A DNA stretch of 64,000 nt from Ricinus communis. Lineage: Eukaryota; Streptophyta; Magnoliopsida; Malpighiales; Euphorbiaceae. Shown here piece after piece: positions 12,730 through 25,450 of the stretch. Positions within the stretch are counted from its first letter, which is position 1. Each line of letters begins with the position of its first letter. Where the stretch lies: NCBI RefSeq assembly GCF_019578655.1, contig NC_063265.1:18648285-18712284 (forward strand). Reading direction: 5' to 3'. The notes under the pieces are model-generated. The model was not told where the DNA came from, ran no database searches, and was given only the letters and a program-made list of their open reading frames with translations. Both the position numbers and the translations under genes were made by a program.

Positions 12730-15365
12730 TTACCTGTGTCTTTTCTGCACTTGTCGCTTTTGGTACTCATTTATTAAGAGCTCGGCGTAAAGAATTTCAT
12801 TCCAGGCATCCGGCACGCCCGGAAGACACCAGTGGCTGCAGTCTTGGTATCGTAGCGGTGATTTTCTTTCCTCAGCTGGAACGTTCTGCTTCCTATAAAT
12901 TGAAGGATGACCATCTTTCCGGTAATCTGTCATCTGGGTGACATTTAGGTACGTGACATGGGTCTTCATGCCTCTAAGCACCTTCTCCAGCACCACCATC
13001 TTGGACGGATACTCCTGTAGATATGTGGAGTTCTGGATCGGCTCAACTTCATTATCACACGCCCCACCAGAATTCCATTGCCCACCACTGAACAAAGATG
13101 AAACAATAAGATTAGTTTACTTGGTTGGAAAAATAAAAAGGTGCTCAAACTTCAATAAATCATGGAGGAAAATAAGACTGATTCATTGATGCATCTTAGA
13201 AATCCTTGCATGACTTGCAATTTAAAAAGCAAATGTCAAATAAATAACCAACAAAATCCTTAGAAAAACATAATTACAGATTGCTTGACCAATACTCTTT
13301 GGAGGTAACGAGATCAGAATGTTACTAGTCAAAAGTAAAGGAACATCATTAACAAATATTATTACTTTTCAATGCATTTTTTTTCACCTGAAATGGGAAG
13401 CAGAATATCCTCTGAAGAAGACCAGAGACTTCGCTGGGTTTACATGGGAATCAACCCACCTGGCCCAAGTAGTTAAGGCTTTTCGAAATGCCTCAAGAAC
13501 ATTCAGTTCATCATATACATGAGTCCCTTCTTGGTAATAAGATTTCCTGTAAGACATAAAGTGATCGTTTAGCTTTACAAAATGGGAAAACTTCTTGACA
13601 ATTCAACAATCAACCACCGAAACAACCCAAGTAATTAGAAGCTCACCCTTTAGAAGTTTTCTCATGAGTCCACCAGTGTCCTGTGTTGAAGACGATGATA
13701 TCTGCACCTTTATATTGATCGGACAAACTCCCTACTAAATCAAGCCGAAGAGTCTCCTTTTTCTTTCCATTTTTATCAGCCACTTCCCATTCTTGAACTA
13801 AGAATGGAGATACAAAGAACTCTACGGTGAAGTTATAATCCTACACATAATTCCCCCAAAGAAAAATATCACTGAATTATGAACATGCCAGGCGATAATT
13901 AGAAATATAAAGATGAATGATTTAATAACTTACTTTGAATATGAAAGAGTATGAAGCTTCCCCTCTAAAATGATGTCTTCCATTGGCTTCAAAAACCTTA
14001 CTCTTATCTTTCACTGAACCCTTTAGCATACAAACTAGAGATTCCCACATATTCCTATTGAGGGAATCACCCACAAAAACAAGTCGCTTTCCTTTCAACA
14101 TATCCAACATATTGGCAGGATTTAACCTGTATAGAACAACAACTCATCAAAATCAATCTTAAAAGGTGTTGTAGAAATCAATAGATCAAATCAAATTAAA
14201 ATGTGATACAAATTAGGTAGCTGGATATGTTGAATTATAAATAAACTAGCTGATACAAATTAAGTAGAAGAGAAACTGATGGATCGCGAATGCAAACAAA
14301 AATAATAAACAACATTAATCAATTGAAAGAGATAAAAAAAGTAAGGATTGACCATGACCCAGAAAAAAGAAAAAGAAAAAAAGAAGTAAAATTAAACCAC
14401 TTGGCTTCATACCTTGGTATAGTGCAGCCCTTAGGCTTCCATTTATACTTCTGGTAATCTTTATCAGGTCTACCATTAAGAATACAATTAAACTGCTCAT
14501 CAATCAGTGAACAAGAACCAGGCTTGTACAGTGGATATGAATCATCCTTCACCCATTCTCCATCAAACAAATCACAACTCAACATGCTCTTAACCAAATC
14601 ATCCATTCCACTGCTCTGTTTCTTTGACAGTGAAGCTGTGTAATTTGATGCCTCCTTCGCTGCTACTCTTCCTTCTTGCTTCCCGAAATCTCCTTTCCCC
14701 GAAGAGACAGAGTTTATAGATGTATTTACACCTTGATTTGTTGGTGTCGGTGAAACAGAATTTGTAGACGAATTTGCTTTCTGGTTTGTCGGTGACGGCG
14801 GAGCAGAGTTTGGAGATGAATTTGCATTCTGATTTGCTGTAACAGGACTAATGGGTGCTTGAATTGATGTGTGATTTGGCTTCAAGGCTTGATCTTTACT
14901 TAAATTCCCTGTATTTTGGGTAAGATTACTTGAGCCTAGTGGTACTGTATTTACGGTTGAAGCATTTGTAGACTGATTTGCATGCAAAACAGCAGGTTTA
15001 ACAGAATCAGCTGCAATTTGAGTTTGATTTTGTACAGTAGATGGGTCTTTAGATCTGGTATTGTTTTGTTGTGTGGCAGATGTAGTGCTGTTAGGCAACA
15101 AGTAAGAGAAAATGGATCTATAAGAATCAGAAGAAGAAGTACTAGTGCTAGTAGTGAAGATATTAGTGAACCAAGGAGCGGATGTATTTGGAGAAGGATT
15201 GAAAGCTAAAAAAACAGTAAAAGCAACAAAAGCAAACATAAACCCATAAGCAAAAGCAACTGTTCTCCTAGTCTTAACAATAGAAAATAAACTCTTCAAA
15301 TCTGATATAACATTTCCTCCATGGATTGAGAGGTGCTGCTGCTTTGAGGCTGCTGCATCAGCCAT
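12730..15365 (-). CDS. TBR: trichome birefringence (TBR) family protein, putative Golgi polysaccharide O-acetyltransferase
   Basis: Five exons, 5' to 3' on the minus strand: 15365-14413, 14126-13934, 13840-13647, 13546-13388, 13087-12730. All junctions are GT/AG and in frame, giving 618 residues. Residues about 36-55 form one membrane anchor (type II Golgi topology expected). A long luminal Ser/Thr/Asn/Pro-rich spacer with many NxS/T sites follows. The PMR5N-type Cys domain starts at about 258 (CDLFDGEWV) and the PC-esterase domain carries GDS at 337-339 and DCSH at 582-585, the catalytic Ser and Asp-His pair. Family members O-acetylate cell-wall polymers; TBR itself affects trichome wall cellulose and pectin. 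The N-terminal IHGG, PWFTNIF and IFSYLLPN resemble Arabidopsis TBR rather than short TBL proteins. Length is close to TBR (about 608). The acceptor polymer cannot be told from sequence. Confidence 0.9.
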
Positions 15366-15640
15366 TGAAGATATTACTTAAAAGTTTCTATTATTCTCTT
15401 TCTCTTTAGAGAATTGAATTGAAACGTACTGGGTAGTCTCTTTTCTGTGAGAACAAGAAATGGGTAGCGTTATTTTCTTGTTTTGTGAGAGAGAGAGAGA
15501 GAGAGAAGGGTGTGTTTTGTGGTGATAGAAGTCTAAAAAAGAGTGCTCTTCTGTATGCTACAGTCAGTAGAGAGAGAAAGGAGAGAGAAAAAGTGAGGGA
15601 ATTTATTGGTAAGATTGGGGGGACGAAGACGATAGATGTC
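15366..15640 (-). promoter_or_regulatory. GA/CT-rich leader of the TBR-type gene
   Basis: Directly upstream of the ATG the coding strand is pyrimidine-rich, with a CT dinucleotide tract at about 15485-15507 and another CT-rich patch near 15568-15590. CT tracts in this position are common in plant leaders and core promoters. No clear TATA box was picked out. Confidence 0.4.
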
Positions 15641-16189
15641 AAAGGAAAGTAAAAACATGAGAGAAGATCCAGAATTGTTAAATACTGATATGAGAAAATG
15701 GTCATTGTTTTGAAGGAAAATCCCACAAGTGCCATTGCTAATGCTATATCAATATATCATTATGATTATCATCTTCCCTTCTTCTTTTTTGGTTTGTTTG
15801 TTTTTGTCTTTTCCTTTTTGAAATTTGAACAGGGGTGGGTGATAACAGTAGCTTCGGCAGTTTTAGGAAAGCTTTATCTTCTTAAATTGGTCAGATAATT
15901 TAATATTAGCGATATTAACCATTTTGTTTTGTTTTTTCTTAGAATATATCATTTAGTTTCTTACTGCTTATTCAAGATTTATTACTATTCTCAAAGAGTA
16001 TTTATTACTGGATAATTCACGGTCGATCTTTTTTAATATACATGTAAATAATAATTAATTAATTTTATTCTTTTTCATATCGAAAATTTTAAAGCAACCA
16101 AGTACAAAATTATTATACTAAATAAAAGGGTTATTAATTTCTTAAAAAATGAAGCCTATCATATGATATAAATTTTGTAGTGTTTATTT

Positions 16190-17340
16190 GGATCGAGAGA
16201 TTTTTGAAATTTATAATAAAATGTATTGATTTGAAATTACTAAATTTAAAATTTACAGTTTTTTAAAATTTTATTGTTTGAATTAAACATAAAAATAATA
16301 AATTTTTATTTAAAATTAATGATATTTTTTAAAATAAATTTATTAGAGACTATATTAAAATAAAAAAAGTAGTATGACAATCCATTATCCTTTTTAAATT
16401 ATGAATTTTAGACTTTTCTACTCAAAGTTATGAATTTCATTTCGGCTGTCGTTCCGGATTTGTCACTGTAACGAAATATTTCGGTACCGGAGTATTTCAG
16501 TGTCCCATTTCAGACTGTTCTGGATTATATATATAATTTAATTTTAAGTCATTAAATTATTACCCATAATCTAGTTAAATAACATATTGGAAAGCAATAA
16601 ATATATATATATACTCAACTTTTTATTATTATAGAACTGTAATAATAAAATCTCTTTCTATAATATGACTTATTAAATTATAAAATATTATATTATAGGA
16701 TAAATTTATAAAAATCAAGTTATATAAATTTTAACTTGTTATTATTAAATAATATTATATTAGATCATAAAAAATTATTAATTAGTGAAAAAAATATAGT
16801 TGAACTATAGAGTGCAAGATGAGGTAGATAAAGATAAAGAGATGATTATTTAAAGTTTTAGATTTCAATTTATTTTTATTGATAGATAAAAAAAAATTAT
16901 TATGTTAGGGTTAAGTATTACCAAACTACTTAACTCAATTTAATGATATATTTTTTTTCTATAAAGTTTCTTTATTTTAGCCTATTTCATTAATCTTGGC
17001 TTGCCGGAATGATAATTTCAATTTAATTTCGATCTTTTCAGTCTGAAATGGCCGAGATTTTGATCGATATAAAACAAAAGAGATTTCATTCTATTTTTTT
17101 TAATAAAATAGGACATTTCGGCCATTCTGGGTGAAACAAAATGGAATCAATAACCTTGTTCCTACCTCCTAAGTGATAAATTAAAACTTTAAGAAATGAT
17201 GGATTTTGGAAAATAAAGAAATTTTTAAAATCAATAGATTTAGATTATATTTTTACTTTTCAATCAATGAATTTAAATTAAATCCATAAATTTTATAAGA
17301 CTTCTCAATTCAAATGATTTCTAAATTCTTTTTAAAACGA
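16190..17340. mobile_element. possible degraded transposable element with CGGAAT/CATTTCGG motifs
   Basis: The interior has CATTTCGG, CGTTCCGGA, GGTACCGGAG and, on the far side, GCCGGAATG, GAAATGGCCGA and GGACATTTCGGCC, so related motifs occur in opposite orientation across an AT-rich core. The outer ends also share a weak inverted similarity: TTTGGATCGAGAGATTTTTG on the left and, reverse-complemented, TTTGAATTGAGAAGTCTTAT on the right. No coding domain is present. It may be a non-autonomous DNA element; the boundaries are approximate. Confidence 0.35.
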
Positions 17341-19661
17341 AATACATTCACTAAAAGTTTTACAATATTATTCTTTTGATGATAAAAATATGTTAAGAAT
17401 CATGCTCTAATAAAATATAAACATATTTCAAGCTATAAACATAAACAATAATGAATTCTTAAATTAATAATATAATTCATTTGTGTGATTTGTTTACAAT
17501 TTAAGTCACAAGAGTAAAATAAAAAGATAACATAATTTAATTTAAAAAAAAAATTTACAAATTTTTTGATACAATTACTACTTAAATTTTAAATTTTAAA
17601 TTTTTAGTAATTTTATTTAATTTATTTTCAGAATTCTAAGAGTCACTCTCTAGTAGAATAAAAATATTTTTCAAATTAGAAATATACACAAAAAAACATA
17701 CATTTATTTGTATAATTCTTTTGCACTTTTAATCATAGAAGTAATATAAAAGATGTTAATATAAAAGAATTATAAATAGAGAATTGAATCAATATTTGAT
17801 ATAATTGTTAATAAAATTTTAAATTTTTACTATTTGATATTATTATTATTTTTTAAAAATTTTAAGATAAATATACATATTTATTTATTTTAAATTAACT
17901 TTAATATCAAACTTTAAAATTTTATAATAAAAAAATAACGTGGCAAATCGATCACGTTTTCTAAAAAATAATAATTATGAATAAGGAGGAAAAATTTATT
18001 CTATATTTGATTATATGATTACTAAAAGTCTCATATATACATTCTTTTATATTTTATATAAGAATATAGTAAATTTTATTATTTGCTTATTAATTTTTTT
18101 TTAATAAACAAAATTGACTTAGCACATTGTTATTTTATTATAGAATTTATCATTAAAAAGTACTCCTAAAAAAAGTATACATATTTATATTTTCAAAATT
18201 ATTATATAAAATTATTAAAAATTAAAATTTAGCGTTTAATTGTTAATGTCTAAATTTCTCTAAAAACATAATGGAAAATGAAAGAAAACAAGCAATATTT
18301 TGTTTAGAAGAAATAAAAGAGATAGTTTACCCAACCAATATTTGCCATTAACTTTTTTCTTGTTTTTGGAAGAATATTTGCCGGTAGCTAAGCCAAAGTA
18401 CAGACAAAGAATGAAAACCAAAATTCTAACGGATGGCAAGAAATGATGATTTACCAAATAAAATAATATAATTAAAAAGGAAATAATTAATAAATAATAA
18501 ATGAAGTTTTATTATTATTAACTTTTCTTTTTCATTTTTCTTCGAGTTTGTGGCAGAAGGCGTAAATATCACCCCAGCTGCTTAATTAAGAATACCCTTA
18601 AAACTCCACTTCCAACCAAATTCGCATTAAGTCTTTACGCGTGGAGCCCTATGCATATAAGTAAGTAATAATACACACAAAAATTTGTTTATTTTATTTT
18701 TTTTAGAAAATGCAGTTACCGTACATTAAACTCCGTACGTGTCAAATGTTTAGACATCAGATTCAGAATAATCCGACAGCAGCTACGGTCGTGATCTAAA
18801 GAGAACCAACTCCTTAACCGTACCATGACTTGACGGTGGGTTTTGAATTTGATCCATTGGAAAAAGCTTCACAGACAAATAGTAATCGGCAGGGAGCGGA
18901 GACTCCAATCCAACCACTGACGTTAATGCTTTGTTTCTCACAGCCATTTGTCCGAATTTTCTTCCTTTGTCGTTTGCTGTTTTAGTTAAGTGTTTTTGTC
19001 GTTTTTGTCTTCTTGGGTGAAATTATTTTATTTGCGGCATCTAGTTAGGGTTGAGCGAAACGGTTTATATGTCCCATGTGGTTTGATGCGTAACGGAATG
19101 TGAAAATTTTAAAATAAGCTGTTTTTTCTTTTACCATTTACTTGGGACTGCAACTCAGATAATAAATAAACAAATTTAAACTTCAAATATTTAAACTGTT
19201 ATGAACGAGAATATTAATTATATTATTTTATAATTGATCTTCCTAATTATTTATTTCTGTTATCATTTTAATGAATAGTAAGAGAATTAGCATTAATCAA
19301 GTCAGACATCTGAACATAATACAAAGTTTTCAAATTACACATATATAAATAAAAAGTGATAACAAAAATATTTACTGTTCAATTTTAAAATATGATTTTA
19401 GTATTTTAATTTTTTTAGAATAATAAAAAAATTGAAAAATAACTAAAAGATTATTATACTACATTTTTAAAAATAATTATAAAATAATATTTAAAAAAAA
19501 ATTATACATTAAAAATAATATTTTTTATTAATTTTAAAATATTTATAAAAAGTTGCAATAAACTTAAAAAGCACAAAGCGCGTACACTCTTAATAAGCTA
19601 TGATATATAGATATATAATCTTCGAATACAGGGGCAAAGCTATGATTTTAGAAATAATCAA

Positions 19662-19694
<33 letters not shown>

Positions 19695-22600
19695 TTCTAA
19701 TTAGCTAGTAATTACTTTATTATAATTCTCTTTTTTAAATAGCTAGTGATTGTATAGTTTGTACGAATTTCTATTGATACCGGTTATCAAGTGTGAAACA
19801 TATGGCAGCAGAATTGAGAATTGGCAAGAGCCGATTTATGAACGAATGGGACGTTTGACATTTCTGCTTCATGTGTATTCTTATTTTGTATATTTTTTTA
19901 TATAATTCAATTCTTGTTATATAATAATATTTTAATATTTTTAAAAATTCTATTATTAGAAATATGTGTTTAAATTCATCATTATAGTTTAATTTTGTAA
20001 TTTTTTTATTTTCTAACTGTAAGATTTTTTTCAACCATTAAAAGTTCATAATTTATATTTCTTTCTTTATTTTACATAAACATGCTCTTTTCTGCTATAT
20101 ATACACACAAGTTTATGTCAAATATTTACTAATTGTACCTATAAGATAATATTATTTAAATAATTAGTATATTTATTTGATTATATAATCAATACTAAAG
20201 CAATCTCTTAAATTCTCAAAAAAAAAAAAAATCTCTTAATTTTAATAAAAACATAGTAGACAATATTATGATAAATATAGAATAAAAATTATTGTATAAT
20301 TATAAAATAAATTATTTACTATTATAAGTAAATTTAAAATAAGTAAATAAATAACAATAATTTTTTATTTCAATTTAAATAAAGATATCTTTTTACTTGA
20401 ATTTAAAATTTTATAAATTTATTTTAAAAGTATTTGATATATAATGAAAATAAATTAACAGTACATAACAAATTATATATGTCAAAATTTAAGAATCAGC
20501 TAATACATATTAAAATTATAAAAGTAAATCTCAAATAATAGGTAAAAATAGGTGAAGAGTATGTAAATTATATTACAAATTGAGATTAAAGTATTTATCT
20601 CTAATGAGTATATCAAGAAATAAATGATAGTGGAACATAAATCCACAAGAAAAGAAAAAAGAAGAAAATTATAGTAATTTGAGAAAGGAAGGATCACATG
20701 TATGGTAAACGAAACAGATAAATAAAACAGCCCAAAATTACCATGAAAACTTAAAAAAATAAAAATAAAGAATATAGTGGTCGAAGACAAATTTTACTAA
20801 AATGCAAGAAATCGATTTCATTTTTAAGATTGTGACTCTTTTTTTGGGTGATTTTAATCTTTTGTGATGGAAGGACCATTTTGAATGGAAATCAGATTAC
20901 GTCCTTGACGACAGAACGTTTTGATGATATAGAAATAAAATTAATACAAAATCTGATCTGATGTTTATCCAAATTACATATATAATAATATTAATACGAA
21001 TTGTTTATTACTAAATATATGTTTAGGAAGTAATTAAAATAATAAGAAGGATTAGGATCCGTACGCATCAGTGTGGACTTGGCTGGACTAATGTCGAAGA
21101 CGCGTCAACTTCAGAAGCCTACAATTTTAGTGTCGGTGCGTAATTAGTCACGTAATTTCTTTTAATTCATTGGACAGTGATAGATTCCTGATTTAAAATT
21201 CAATTCATTGGATCCCCAAATGGGACAGTAAAAAGATTAATATTTTGTAAAAGAACCACAATTTTCAGTCTATTAATATGTCTTAGGGTATTGGATTCTT
21301 TTTTTCATTTAGTTGGTTTTAAATTTGCTGTGGTAATCACTTTCAGATTTTGAAAAGAAAAACCTATATTTAAATTTATTAATATTTTTATTTAGCTGTT
21401 TAAAATAGCTAAAAGAAATAAAATATACTCATCCTTTTTATATAAACTAATAATTAATTCTTTTTTATATTTTACATTCTGTTATTAAATCTAGTATTTA
21501 TTTTTTTTATTTTTAATTTTAATATTAATTCCAATTTGAAATTATCAATTAAAACTATTGGCATAATATGAACTATCATAACAGAAAAAAGAAAGAAAGG
21601 ACCGAATGAACATTCTCACTATTGTATAAATATTATCCTTTAAACATATAATATTAATAAATTTTTAAAATAAAAAAAATAATTTTATGTACTTAAATAA
21701 TAATATTTTAATAAGTCAATATATTTCATAACACCGAAATATCTTTTTCAACTTTATTATTCTTATTTTATCTTCTCTCATATTTTTTTTATAAATAAAA
21801 TGAATTCTTTTATGTATTTAAACCAAACATAGTATAAGAATCGATTCAGTGACACTTTACTTTGCTTTGCTTTGTTACTTATTAAAAAACTAATAAGTAT
21901 TTCATGTTTTCTATTTGTGGTTTTAACAATATTTTTATTTATTTTTACTTAATTTCAAATCAAAACGTGATGAGAAAAAGAAATAAACAAAAAATAGTAG
22001 TTTAACGTCTAATAGCATTTGAACCACAGAGTCTAAACCTAAAATAATTATTTGTTTTATTTTCGAGTTATTAGCTGCACAAATAGAGTAGGTCTACATT
22101 TATAAAATTATGTTTGTTTTCTTTGTAGTCTCTATCAAAATTTGAGATAGGTTTTTGAATCTGTCATATTTATTTAATTTTTTTTATTATAATGATATCG
22201 ATAGCACCTTATGAAATAAATTTAAAATTTTCTATAATTTAAACAATTTAGAACGCATTAAATATATATTTTTTATAAATAAATATAATTTTAAAAATTT
22301 TAATACAACTGAATATTTAAAATTTAAATTTAGTTTTAATTAAATTATAAAAAATCGTTTAACATTCCATTGCAAATGATAATTGTCAGAAAGGTTGATA
22401 ATTATTTGGTCGAAAAGTTGAGTTTCCATGCATTATGAGGGAAAACAGACGAGTGAGGTCCATTTAAAAAGTCCCATCCAACTCAATATAGCAACCATTT
22501 CTGTCCACCGACAATGCCGTATGTGACGTTAGTTTTGTTTCGGAAAATTTCGCATTAGCAAAAAATTTTGAATTTAAACTTCACAGTGTGACACGTAACT

Positions 22601-24899
22601 AAGGCCCACACACCATTGTTTTATTCAAAACTATTGGCCTTGCTACAACTACAACTACAGCTACAATACAACTTGCACCTATTTATGCCCATAAGTTCTT
22701 TTCCTTTTTTCATCATGTCATCTTTGATCATTTTCCTGTCTAAAAAAAAAGAAAATAAATTTCCTTTAAAGAGGATATCTTGTTGGTTGTTAATTAAAAA
22801 TACTTTTTTTTTTGTTATTTTTCTTATAAATATATTTAATATATTAATTGGTAAGTTACTTTTGAACCAATAGAGTAGGTCTACATTTAAATTACTTTAT
22901 ATATGAATTAAAGCTAACTTTATGCACATCAACAAATTTTCAAAGATAAATAAAAGATAGATAATAGAATTTTAGCTCAATATAATCAGAGTTTATTACT
23001 TGGATTCAATTTAATTATTTTTAAATCTACAGATATTATAATTGAAATGAGAGAGTAAGTTATATACTCTCTAAAAAGAGAGTAGATAAATAAAAAAAAT
23101 TATATTAAATTAAATTATTTAAATTAAAAGATATAATAGATATTTAAATAAAATACAATAAAAAATAAATATTACTATTTTTTAGTATTTTTATTATTTT
23201 TCTTTTAATAATGATGATGAAAAAGACAATTGTGGTGGTGCTCAAGGCATTAGAAGTAACAACAATTTCAGTAAAAATAATAGTGGTAATAATTATTTAT
23301 TTTTAATTATATTAATTATAATAAAATTATAAAATAATTTTTATAAATTATTATAAAATTTTAATTAATTTTTTATAGAATTAATTCGTACTAGATATAT
23401 AAAATTTTAGATTAAAAAATTTATAAATTTAGAAAAAAACTGAACTGATCCCGGATAACAACGTTAGTGGCTCAATTAAAATTCACTCCTTCTTAATTTG
23501 AAACCATTAAGATTAAAAACTCCCAATTAGATTCTTATAGAGGCTATTTAAGAATTCAGTGCTCATCTTCACTGTATTCTCTTGTATATACAATGACCAA
23601 GAATTTACAAACGTGCAAGGAAGAATCAATTTGCATTTCCTTAATTGGAAAAGGTTACATCTTAATTGTTGATTAATTAGCAGCTTGTATCAAGTCAAAC
23701 AGTACCAATGGAGTTGAGCTATTCAATTAGACTTAAATATCCAATCTGTTAATAGTTAACTTTATTTATTAATTTTTCTCCTTTTTTCTTTTTGACATTA
23801 CAGTAGTTTTCATGTGCGTCATTTAATCAAATAATCTTCTCTGTTTAAGGGTAGGCCTGATTCCATGTATTGTTGATCTATTATAAGTCCACTCCAGCTT
23901 TTATTATGGACTTGAAGAACAGATGGGTCACATGATCAAAAGAATACAAGGGTCACATGATCATTCTTTCCAGGCTTAGAACTGTCAGTTCATTGAGGAA
24001 GGGATTTTTATTTTTTTTTCTTTTTAAAAACTACAATTTGTAGAGAGAAAGATTCGAGACCCATTTAGGGACACAAGTGGTCCAGCCATTAGGCATGAGC
24101 CTGGCTCAACAAAGATCAGTTTATCATCAGTTAGGCTAATCCTATAAGTTCAAATGCAAGATATTTTCTTTTTGAACCGGATTATATACCAATGACTAAA
24201 AATATTAAATATTTAATACACAATTTTGTTTGTTAAGAATAGTAAACATAAAAGAGATGCCACTGCAAGCCATCTATAAATAAACCAACAGTAGAGAATG
24301 GTTATGATAATACCTTTTGGATGCTCTGAAAGAGAGAAAAAGCACCGGCCTGCATAGGAAAAGTTATAAATTGTAAAAGCAACCATGACTGAATGTTCCT
24401 GAGGAAGTACTTGCCTAAATGGGGCCTCTCCTTTTTTTTTTTTTTTTTTTACATATAGAATTACTTATCATAGAGAATATAACGTTTTGAGATTTATTTT
24501 CATGATATAAATCAAACACATCTAAACCATCTATTTCTCAAAAAATATTAATTGGGTCTTGGATCATAATTAATGTTTGGATAGCGAGAAAATAGAAGAG
24601 AAAGTAAGAGGAAAGAGAGATAAGTAGAAGAGTTGAAGAAATCACGAGAGAGAAAAGACTAGGGAAATTAAGTAATATCAATTATAATATTATTTATTGG
24701 ATAATGATCTTTACAACACATACAAATAATATTTATAAGGTACTAGTTGCAGTTAATAATTTATTGGATCATGAAATAATTTCCCTCATGCTTTTCCCAT
24801 ACCGAACAATATTTATAATTTTGGTTCTTTGTATGGCCAACTAAATCATAAGGATGGGTAAGCGTGGGTATCTCTTGGCTATTAGCTTTGTTAAGAAAC

Positions 24900-25450
24900 T
24901 AAAGTAGTATTTCAATTCATTGCATAATAGTCACCTACATTTGTATGCAATGTGTTTGAGCTCGTAAGTTTTTCCTTTTTACATTAAAGTTCAAAGGTCC
25001 AAGAAGTCTCTAAAAAAGAAAGAAAGAAAGGATTCTAAAACATTCTAGAATTATCTAGAATAATATGGAAGCATATAGAATATGTAGATAAGTATGGAAT
25101 TATATAGAACATTATAGATACTTAATTTTAGCCATTAGATCAAATGAATCCTCACCGTCCATTGAGGAAGTGGAGGCCTATATATAGGTTAGAGATTTTA
25201 TTTATAATCATCAAATAAAAACATAAAGTAAAAGAGGAAGCAAGCTCTCTTGACAAAAGCTCTTAAAGTTGTCTTTAATTCTCTATTGTTCTTCTTGCAA
25301 TCTTAGCTAGCATTTTGCCTAGTATTCAATGAGTAAGGCTTATTAGCTTACTTATCTGTGTGATAAAGTAGCTAGTGCTGCACGGTTTATTGGTAGAGAT
25401 ACCAAGCCCGTGACAATTAGCATGCGAATCAGGGGCATTAAGTCTTTCGG
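24900..25450 (+). mobile_element. possible solo LTR or LTR fragment (copia-like)
   Basis: The segment has the layout of a plant LTR promoter: repeated TCTAGAAT/ATAGAA pieces at 25030-25120, a TATA box CCTATATATAGG at about 25180, then a stretch with AATAAAAACATAAAG and a CT-rich segment ending near CTTGCAATCTTAGC. There is no gag-pol sequence beside it. I could not fix TG...CA ends or a target-site duplication, so this rests on pattern resemblance alone. Confidence 0.35.

Noticed and set aside
14982..15209. Plus-strand open frame inside the TBR gene
   Set aside because: It is antisense to exon 1 of a well-supported gene and mirrors its Ser/Thr-rich codons.
20500..20790. 96-codon hydrophobic frame on the minus strand
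   Set aside because: Product of A-rich DNA read in reverse: nearly all Phe, Ile, Leu, Ser and Tyr, with no conserved motif.
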